Positions 56,615 through 64,000 of a DNA stretch of 64,000 nt are shown here, in pieces. Below the pieces are notes generated by a model. It made no database searches. It had not been told where the DNA came from and was given only the letters and a program-made list of their open reading frames with translations. Each line of letters opens with the position of its first letter. Position 1 is the first letter of the stretch. Made by a program: the position numbers and the translations under genes. The stretch covers positions 1,054,001 to 1,118,000 of the forward strand of contig JAYKKR010000008.1 in the NCBI GenBank assembly GCA_036971615.1. The letters run 5' to 3'. The stretch is from Amyloporia xantha (Eukaryota; Basidiomycota; Agaricomycetes; Polyporales; Adustoporiaceae).

Positions 56615-57082
56615 ATGGCAGGCCCAAAGTCAACAACACCCACGTCGTCAAACGCTGTCCGTTCGTTACTCAAGGCTTATAATGAGTCGACATCCTCCCG
56701 CCTCAAACTTATTGACGCGTTCTTGCTATTCCTCATGCTCTCCGGCGCTATACAATTCCTCTACTGCATCCTTGTCACTAACTTCCCGTTCAATGCCTTT
56801 CCTCGCTGGGTTCGTAATCATTCTTTCCCCAAGTGGCAACCATCTTACGACTTGCTCCAGCTTCGGCAGCTGCGTGGGGCAGTTTGTATTGACGGCGTCC
56901 CTACGCTCGCAAGTCAATCCTGCAAACAGGTCCGAGTTCAAAGATGTCTCTCCGGAGCGGTGCGTTGTCCATAATCTTATACAGACGTCTGAATCTCAAT
57001 GATTCGTCGCTCTAGTGCATTTGCAGACTTCGCCTTGGGGTCCATTGTCTTACACTTCTTCGTGTACAACTTCCTAGGATGA
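56615..57082 (+). CDS. OST2: DAD1/Ost2, oligosaccharyltransferase subunit (one frame break)
   Basis: Three exons: 56615-56809, about 56865-56961 and 57014-57082. DAD1 is a small ER membrane subunit of oligosaccharyltransferase, which transfers glycans to nascent proteins. Seen: a Ser/Thr-rich start (MAGPKSTTPTSSNAVRSLL), the helix LIDAFLLFLMLSGAIQFLYC, then VTNFPFNAFLAGFGSCVGQF, SLRSQVNPANRSEF, SPERAFADFALGSIVLHFF and the family end VYNFLG. The match to animal DAD1 (FLSGFISCVGSF, SPERAFADF) is close over the whole length. One extra T in TTT at 56798-56800 breaks the frame inside NAFLAG. The donor after it is GTTCGT. Loss of Ost2 is lethal in yeast, so an assembly error is more likely than a dead gene. 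Confidence 0.88.
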
Positions 57083-57352
57083 GAGACTCGTCAATTGGAT
57101 GTATGCGCTCCCGGATTTACTAGGAGGACGTGAGATTCATCAGCTGTATTTGTACATGGGTCTTATGTACCCTAATAAGCCTTCCGGGAGATGCTGAAGA
57201 CTGACGCGATGATACAGTGGGTAAGAGGCAGTCCGGACTCCAAAACATAATAACCGGAGGGAATGGACTAAAAGTAAATGGGGTATGCAGTAGAACGATG
57301 GACAGAACTAATCACGTCTTCTCTCAAACGATGATGATCTCTGCACGTACTG

Positions 57353-57763
57353 TCAGTGTTTACATGTCGATAGCGGGAAAGCCACACGTACGCCGAAAAT
57401 TACCACTGCAAAATCGAAGACATATTCTCCTATCGACGGTGTAAACTTGAGCATAGGGATGGATCCCTTTGACCAAGCGGACGTACCGAATTCCAAGTAT
57501 GATCGGAGCATTTCTGTGGAACGTGATCAGTCTTCCTGTATGCGAACGCATGAGGACATTCCAACAACTTACGGCGAATGTCTTTGTTTGGAACATCCGA
57601 TAATCTGGGTCTACGAAGGGATTTGACATTAGTATCGAAGGGCTGCAATAAACAGTGCCACGAAGTCTAGGACTTACGTGAGACCAGTCGTCCTCTTTAT
57701 ACCCGCTAAGAAGGCGCTCAGGAGGAGCGCATCGAAGCCAAGATGAAGGAGCGTTGAAAACAT
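57353..57763 (-). CDS. ATG44: mitofissin Atg44 (DUF1748 family)
   Basis: Three exons (57678-57763, 57573-57610, 57353-57513) give 94 codons plus stop. The DUF1748 core is clear: MFSTLLHLGFDALLLSAFLA, GIKRTTGLT, then SDVPNKDIRQMLRSYLEFG after two in-phase introns. Family members are about 70-95 residues, so the size fits. Yeast and fission-yeast members (mitofissin, Atg44) act in the mitochondrial intermembrane space and bind lipid membranes to drive fission needed for mitophagy. The tail after about residue 60 (WSKGSIPMLKF and beyond) is not family-like to my eye, and its true end may be earlier through an unseen intron. A CACGTG site lies 145 bp upstream. Confidence 0.78.
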
Positions 57764-58874
57764 TGTGACGAGGACGAATTCAGGTCGCAAAGTACTGGAG
57801 AGAACGAGGTCGGTCGTTGCGTCTGTAGCAAGCTTAGAATGCCGAAGGGAAGATGAGAGTAAGTTGTCACTAAACGGACCGCCCGCACGACCTGAAAGCA
57901 TCCAGAGCACGTGGCATTGTTAGGATCCAAAGCCATTGCCAAACAACCCTTCGCGATCAGGATCGCAGAAAGATGAAAGCACAGGCAATACTATACAATT
58001 ACCAGAGAGACATATGCACTACAAGACGCACCCACGAAAAAGATGCATAGGTAGTATTATACTCGCTAATTACGGCCTAGACTCACATTTTCGTCTCTGA
58101 GATGAGGGGACTTACGTTGTCACACAACTGGGCCAGTCAATCGTTGACAGAACGGAAACGAGGGGATCACGTCCACCAAGGATACGAAGTTGCCTGCTCA
58201 ACGAATTGATGTTCAGTTCCACCCACTTCCTCGCTTCCGCTGTATTTGCGTATCAGTGGCTCTTTGTTAACAATAATCTGGCCGACGACAGAACCCTCAA
58301 GAGACTCAGAGGAAGGAGCCTATCAGTATGCGCACGTAATATATATGGATATCATCGGCTTTGTAGAACATTTCACTGAAGGCTGGGATGTATTCAGACC
58401 TTGTATTCAGCTTCCGATAAGGTTGAGACATGGGAACAGCGAGGCTGATCTCGCCAATGTAATTATGAGTCGTAGTCGCAGCGATTGCCACAAAAATATC
58501 GTCTCGAAGTGAGGAAGTTAAACCATTATGACAGTGAATGAGCGATGCTGAAATGACCGACACGGCTTGCACTGTACATGGCGGAAACACTTCGACAGAT
58601 TGCACACACATGAGGATTACGGGACACAGAATCCCAGCATCGGCGCTGAATGATTGAAATCGCATTGATGTATGATTACATACAACAAACAGAGTAATAG
58701 GGGTATCATACATCAAACCCTACGCACCAAACACTTCAGTCCTCCAAATTCCAATAATGTCCTGCTGGTTGATAGACGTGCAACCGCTGACGACCTGCTT
58801 GCGGGTAAAATCCGTCCGATACGTTTGTAGAGCGGTAGCGGACGACCAGGAGCTGAAGGGAGATTTCCCATCAC
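57764..58874. other. gap: mitofissin promoter and unassigned DNA
   Basis: 1.1 kb. A minus-strand frame of 136 codons (58306-58716) has no family-like motif and no fitting splice partners; I treat it as chance. CACGTG lies at 57908-57913. Confidence 0.35.
57908..57913. promoter_or_regulatory. CACGTG palindrome (candidate bHLH site)
   Basis: Located 145 bp upstream of the mitofissin start codon. Motif only. Confidence 0.35.
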
Positions 58875-59224
58875 TTACGGACCAATTTGGCTCGGTGCCA
58901 CTCGGGCGTATTGCCTTCCATTCTTCCACTTGACAGCCTGCTGAATGCGTCCATACAGGGTTTCTACAAGTGGCGCTAGGCAACAGGGTAAAATTTGCGA
59001 ATGATATTCTGCAACGTGCGGCCATCTTCGGCGAAATAATAGGTTTGTACTTTCATAGATACCTGTCCACTGTCAGTACTACCGGACACATCATTACCAA
59101 ACGCCCGAAGGCTGTGCACTGAGCAACGTTCACTCCCAAACCGGCAATTGCATGCCTCAATTGCGGAATACAGCGCTCGCCATTCAAGGCCAAAACCAGT
59201 GGGCCAGCCACCGGCCGAGATTAG
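58875..59224 (-). pseudogene. gene fragment of unknown family, no start, one frame break
   Basis: A minus-strand frame opens after a stop at 59225-59227 and reads GGWPTGFGLEWRALYSAIEA, HSLRAFGNDVSGST, VQTYYFAEDGRTLQNIIRKF and YPVA. Supplying one base near 58962 continues as LAPLVETLYGRIQQAVKWKN and ARVAPSQIGP, then a stop. The segments have the look of a folded protein rather than chance, but there is no Met and no acceptor at the 5' end. It could be the 3' part of a truncated gene copy or of a transposable-element gene. No family recognised. Confidence 0.4.
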
Positions 59225-59555
59225 TTATGGAAGCGCCTTGCTTGCACTTGCAACTTGCAACTATTCAAAGTAGTCCGAAAAAGCGATTACAGAACATTCC
59301 AGGCGTACGAAAGCAAACTTGACATGCTGGGTTTCTTTTTTGTGCTATTGAGAACGGAGGGAACGCATGTCCAGACGAGGAAAGCAATACTTGAGGAAAA
59401 TTGAGGAAACTCTGAGGGTCTTGCGAAGGAAACCACCGCGGTGCTCTTCAGCACTTGAAACCTTCTGCGTTCGCCCATTCGCCTATCTGTTGACCGCCCT
59501 TCACAAGAAAACAAACCACTTCTATACCTGGTTGCGAAGCTCCAAGACCATCTCT

Positions 59556-60615
59556 TCACCAACGGGGTGGCTCAGAGCCATTGGGAGGCAACGCAGACGG
59601 GCCATCGTAGTCTCTGCCTCGAGCCGGGCTGCTGCCTCTAGGAGGGCTCCTTGAGTAGCTCCTGCGCCTACGATAGTCCGGAGAGTAGCGGCTACGAGGA
59701 GGAGGACTACGGCGGTCGCGCCAGTCACGATTGTCCCTGCCATAAGTGTCGCGGTCACGTTCGTCACGGCGGTACGGGTCACGGTCACGGCGGTCGCCGC
59801 CGCGGTAGCTGTCACGGGGATCCTCGAAACGGTCCTCCCGATGACTAGGGTACGTGTCACGACCACGGCGGCGACGATGACCCATATATTCACCCGGAGT
59901 TGGAGCATGAGGACGGTCCGTAACGGAGTAGTCAACACGAATGCGACGACCATTCAAGTCCTGATGCAGAGTGAGCCACGATTGGAAAGCAACGTGATTG
60001 GCGACCTACCACTCCGTTCAATTCCTTGATACATCTCGAGGCTTCCTCCACCGTGGACATGGTGATGAACCCAAACCCACGCGAACGGTCTGACTGCTGA
60101 CTCGGGTAAGATATCATACCGCTGCAAGATGCCACAAGCATAACTAACCCTTTGATCATATACAATCACGACCTTCTCAACACGGCCAAAACGACTGAAC
60201 TCGTCGTCGAGGTCGCGCTCGGTGGTGCGAATGCTCAAGCCGAACACTCCCAACACGTTGGAGGGATTGGGCGCCTGCTTCGCAAGGTAAGCACAGCCAC
60301 CCCAAGACAGGGATGAAAAAAAGGACAACGAACAATGGGCGCATGCACAGGCCGACGAGGAGCCGGCGACCTGCGGTAGCTGGAGGCCCGCGCCGGGCTG
60401 CGAGAACGAGAGCGGCCTCGCACGGGAGGCAGGTCACGGTCCCGCGGGTCGACGGGCCCCGGCGCAGGCGGGGGCGGCTCATTGTAGGCCTCAGTGTAGG
60501 GGTCGACGGGCGCGGCGGTAGAGTCTCCGTACTAGAGGAAAAAACGCGGTCAGCTAATCCCTAGCCAACATCAGGGGCCACGGCCCCAGCAGCAGCGACG
60601 ACGCGCACGCACCAT
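59556..60615 (-). CDS. Tra2/SR-like RNA-binding protein with one RRM
   Basis: Five exons. The first coding exon is only the ATG (60613-60615), followed by a GTGCGT donor; the next exon begins [20 protein letters not shown]. An Arg/Ser part ([20 protein letters not shown]) precedes the RRM, which has RNP2 (VLGVFGLSI) and RNP1 (RGFGFITM). Around these lie [20 protein letters not shown] and [20 protein letters not shown]. The tail is rich in Asp-Arg, Ser-Arg and Gly ([17 protein letters not shown]) and ends [15 protein letters not shown] order is that of transformer-2 splicing regulators, which act in the nucleus on exonic enhancers. Divergent from eL18 with 188 bp between starts. Confidence 0.87.
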
Positions 60616-60803
60616 GGTGGTTCGCTTTTGCTGGATGTTTGCCGCTGTTTACAAAGTGGCGCCCCCTTTCCGTGAGATTGGAACTCCGCGAGTCCCGTGC
60701 AAACCTTATCAGAGGCGATGCATAGTTCTTCAGCCACCGCCGCCACCCGAGGCCCCGCCTTGTCCATTTCCGCACAGCAAACCGCCGCAAGAGCCAGAGC
60801 AAG

Positions 60804-61599
60804 ATGGTGAGGACGTCGTGTTGCCTGATGCTGAAGAGCCTAATGCTGATTTTACTTCTGGGATGCTAGGGTATCGACATCCAAAAACACCACGTCAAGA
60901 AGGGCCAGCGCACTGCGCCCAAGAGCGAGGATCCCTACCTGCTCTTGCTTGTCAAGGTACGAGTCTTCGCTGCTCAAGAGATATCGTCAAGTTGACCCTA
61001 TTCTGCAGTTGTACCGCTTCCTTGCCCGGCGCACAGACTCGGCGTTCAACAAGGTCTGTACTCCATCTTCCCTGGGTGCATCACGGTTTGTGGATTAGTG
61101 ACCCCTTGAACTCGCAGACTCTCCTGCACCGTCTCTTCCTCTCCAAGACGAACCGCCCGCCCATCTCCCTCTCGCGCATCCTCAAGGAGACCGCCGCCGC
61201 ATCCGACCGTGACTCCAAGGTGATCGTCACCGTCGGCACAGTCACGGACGACGTCCGCCTGACCGAGGTGCCCAAGCTGACCGTCGCCGCCCTCCGCTTC
61301 ACCTCCGCGGCCCGCGAGCGCATCCTCAAGGCCGGCGGTGAGGTCCTCACCCTCGACCAGCTTGCCCTCCGCGCGCCGACCGGCTCGAATACCATCCTGC
61401 TCCGCGGCAAGCGCAACACGCGCGAGGCCGTCAAGCACTTCGGCATGGGCCCCCACAAGCACAAGAAGCCCTTCACCCTCTCCAAGGGTCGCAAAGTGCG
61501 TTCGGCCATTTCTCTCCGTCCGAGGGAGTTGCTGACTCTGTCGTATCACAGTTCGAGCGAGGACGTGGTCGCCGAAAGTCGCGTGGTTTCAAGGTCTAG
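60804..61599 (+). CDS. RPL18: 60S ribosomal protein eL18
   Basis: Five exons (60804-60806, 60870-60956, 61009-61053, 61118-61495, 61552-61599) give 186 residues, exactly the yeast length. The first coding exon is just ATG; the protein then reads [89 protein letters not shown] and ends [11 protein letters not shown]. All match the eL18 family closely. The codon bias is strongly toward C-ending codons from exon 4 on, as expected for a highly expressed gene. A 492-codon plus-strand frame from 60614 to 62092 runs through all these introns and is not the real protein. Confidence 0.95.
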
Positions 61600-62942
61600 A
61601 TGGGACCTGTGCCAAAATCGACGTGCAGTCAGAGTCAGTGGACGCGCGGAGGCGGGCAGTACGCTGCGGTGGTACTGGTGGTGGGCCTGGGATATGTATC
61701 TCTACATGCCTTGTATGCAAAAGGGTGTTCATCCTCACGATTATTATGTTTATCTCTGCATCCTCGAACTCAATGATGTATGGCCATCACCTGATAATCT
61801 CCTTGCGTTGCTTTGCGTGTCAATGAAGATCTCGCCCACACCTCATAATTCGACTTGCTGGCGACGTACTCTGTGGCAGTTGCCTCTGGTTTCCTTCACT
61901 GCTCAGACATTCGCTGGTTTCGTACACAGACGGTACATGTCGCATCCAACAACCACCGCACATGAACCGGTGGTGGAGTGCGAGTGCGGCATAAACGGTA
62001 CGAGATCGACATTCACTGACCTGCGCCTGTGGGCAATGACTATGACGAGACACCCAGGCATTTCTCGATCTTGTGCTTTCATCAGGATGTGAAGTCCACT
62101 TCAGAGATGGCGGCGGCGGGCGCACACCCGCTAATAACTCTAGATCTACACGTACTAGTTCGTATGGAGTGCAAACTTGTGGATTGAATTTTAATAGAAG
62201 GGTCAACTTGTCAACATATACAATCCCGTTGGTATGGAGAAGCAGATTCGAGTTGTCTTTTCAATTCCGACATGATCGAGGTGAGGTGAACACAGCCCTC
62301 GACCCCAGCCGATCTTATGCGGTGGAGCAATGCGACGCTCATTCTCCCAGCAATCCATCTTGTCGTCGTGATTTTCACCCTTCACGGCACTCACTTCCAC
62401 ATCAGAAGTTCGAATCCCAACCCCCAAATGCATACAGTACTTTCAGAAAAACAATGAACGAGATTTCTATTACTTCAGAGCATATAATGCACATCGGCTA
62501 CATTACAACAGCACGCCCCTATCGTGCATCGCGCGTCGAAGTCGAACGGCCTCACACCCGAGGCCTTCCGCCACGAGCTACCGCCGCCCGTCGCACCACC
62601 GCTAGCGCTATGTACGTATATGCGCACAGTATGTACTACCAATAATTCGAAAGCAACCGGGGTGATTCAGAGGGAGGCTCGCACGCACTCGCACACGCCA
62701 CCTGTAAGCTACGCATGTCCACAGTCCACCGACCCCACTTCGCACCTCTGAATCGCAACACACGCGAGCCGCACGTCCGACGCCTCCCGTTCGCTCTGCG
62801 TGTGTACGAACGCAAGGGGCAGTGTCGACGGCGGCCCGCACAAGAACACCTCTGCACAGCACCACACACCCACCACCACGCGCGGCGTACCCCTTCACAC
62901 CAAAGGCAGTTCAAGATGCACGATGCACCTAGCACCGAGAAT
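61600..62942. other. gap: convergent 3' flanks of eL18 and bZIP gene
   Basis: 1.34 kb; no gene is supported on either strand. Confidence 0.4.
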
Positions 62943-64000
62943 CTAGTACCCATACCCCCTCCCGCCCCCACCCACCATCGCGGCGGCGCTCTTCCCATTC
63001 GGCGGCAAGCTGACGCTGACACTCACTGGCGGACCGCCCGCGTTCACGCCCGTAGATACGCCCACGGAGTGGCCATTCATGCCGTTGACACCGCCCACGA
63101 CACCGGACATGACGCCCGATGGCCCAACGGAGGCAGCGCCTACGAGCGCCGACAGCCGCGAGATCTCTTCCCGAGAGGCGACGAGCGCAGATGTGAGTCG
63201 TTCGTTTTCGTTTGAGAGGTACTCCACTTTCGCCTGGAGCTGTGCGAGCCATGCCTTCTTACGTTGGCGACATTTGAGAGCGGCTGCACATCGTTGAGTC
63301 TCGGCATACCAGCATTGACAAGTAGAATGATAACCCACCTTGTCTGTTCCGCTCGAGGAAATTTCTCCTCTTCTCCTCCTCCGTCTCCGGCTTCTTCTGC
63401 CCATTGCTCTTCTTGTTGCCACCGGACATTTGTAACTCCATACCGTCGTCGTCCTCTTCCTCTTCTTCCTCACCCTCCAGGCTGCTTTGCACACTCACGC
63501 CGCGCCGTGATTTGTTGCTGGGTGGCGCACCACCCGTTGATGCCGTCGACGAACGAGTGCGCTTCGCCATGCCCATATTGCCGTTGACATTACCGTTGCC
63601 ATTGACGTTCACCTCCTGCATGGATTCAGGCGCAGGCGAATCGTACGCTTTGCGCTTCGTGCCGCGCTTCCCGTTAGCGGCAGACTGGCCGTTCGTAGAG
63701 ATACCATTACCGTTACCGTTGGAGGGCGGCGAAGCGGCGTTGGCAGCAGCCGCGGCCTGCTGCTCACGCTTCGTGAGCTCCTGGTGCGCCTGCGAGAGCA
63801 AGAACAGCCCGTTCGCGGCGTTGTTGGTGGCAGCGTTGCTGTTGTAGGCGTTCGTGTCGCGGGCGCCCTGACTTTGGTTCTGACCTTGGCCCTGGCCCTG
63901 GCTCTGATACTGGTGGGACATCGACAGCGGCGAGGGGTTGTTGCTCTGGTGCGTGTGCCCATGGTGATGGTGCGCGGAATGGGAAGAGTGGTGAGTGGAG
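62943..64000 (-). CDS. bZIP transcription factor, Atf1/CREB type (5' end outside window)
   Basis: Two exons are present: 63339 to the window edge, and 62943-63283. The upstream part is rich in His, Gln, Asn and Gly (QSQGQGQGQNQSQG; NGNGNVNGNMG) with a basic patch, KRTRSSTASTG. The basic region and zipper are assembled across the intron: KRRNFLERNRQ, then AALKCRQRKKAWLAQLQAKV followed by EYLSNENERLTSALVASREE with Leu at heptad spacing. The split between NRQ and AALKCRQRKK is the classic intron position of Atf1/ATF2 relatives, which are targets of the stress MAP kinase (family knowledge). The tail is Gly/Ser/Val-rich. The frame is open at base 64000, so the start codon lies outside. Confidence 0.9.

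Noticed and set aside
58306..58716. 136-codon minus-strand frame
   Set aside because: No domain, no consistent splicing, not preceded by a promoter-like region; probably chance.
58875..58925. RPSGTEP match recalling phosphohexomutases
   Set aside because: It lies in a different frame from the more protein-like fragment here and no other mutase motif is present.
60554..60802. Minus-strand frames between the Tra2-like gene and eL18
   Set aside because: They lie in the shared promoter and leader; no family motif.
61046..61549. 167-codon minus-strand frame
   Set aside because: Shadow of the codon-biased eL18 exon 4.
60614..62092. 492-codon plus-strand frame
   Set aside because: It runs through the introns of eL18 in a partly wrong frame; the spliced eL18 product explains the region.

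Overview
This window looks like nuclear DNA of a filamentous basidiomycete, most likely an agaricomycete (mushroom or polypore class). Genes are dense and on both strands. Most are cut by several GT-AG introns of about 40-75 nt, so they only appear after exons are joined by hand. The families fit that placement: a DEP-DEP-RGS protein of the thn1/FlbA type, a Zn(II)2Cys6 regulator, a DUF6533 seven-helix protein, and fungal DUF3445 and DUF1748 proteins. Nothing looks bacterial, viral or plasmid-like. I saw no rRNA, tRNA or CRISPR array.

Layout, left to right. 0-10 kb: start of an alpha/beta hydrolase cut by the window edge, a conserved coiled-coil protein, an RGS regulator of heterotrimeric G protein signalling, a membrane-anchored cytochrome b5/MAPR-type protein and a small unknown protein. 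10-20 kb: Nup160-type nucleoporin, a respiratory MLRQ/NDUFA4-type subunit, an aldo/keto reductase and the co-chaperone Sti1 with a heat-shock element. 21-29 kb: a large disordered coiled-coil protein, a small unknown gene and a zinc-cluster transcription factor. 29-34.4 kb: a gene-poor stretch with a 275-bp mariner-type MITE and one DUF6533 membrane protein. 34.4-42.3 kb: an ASCH-like protein, the circularly permuted nucleolar GTPase Nug1, and a 1287-residue MDR-fold protein with a very long disordered N-terminus. 42.3-46.5 kb: low-complexity DNA without a gene I can support. 46.5-64 kb: a housekeeping cluster of DUF3445 protein, hexokinase-type sugar kinase, AP-3 mu, SOD-fold mitoribosomal protein, DAD1/Ost2, mitofissin (DUF1748), a Tra2-like RRM protein, eL18 and the start of a bZIP factor.

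The genes do not form a pathway or a biosynthetic cluster; they are mostly conserved cell-biology genes. Several pairs are divergent with short shared promoters (SOD-fold protein/DAD1 160 bp; Tra2-like/eL18 188 bp; small gene/zinc-cluster factor 134 bp; small gene/Nup160 524 bp).

The most notable signals concern gene structure and sequence quality. Five conserved genes (Sti1, zinc-cluster factor, hexokinase, SOD-fold protein, DAD1) carry single-base frame breaks, six of eight being an extra base and most in short homopolymers. There are two GC-AG introns, four GTTCGT donors, an 11-nt exon, and two neighbouring genes whose first coding exon is only ATG. I found no convincing new defence or mobile system. 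All splice calls were made by eye from reading frame, splice consensus and family knowledge; exon ends marked uncertain should be checked against RNA.
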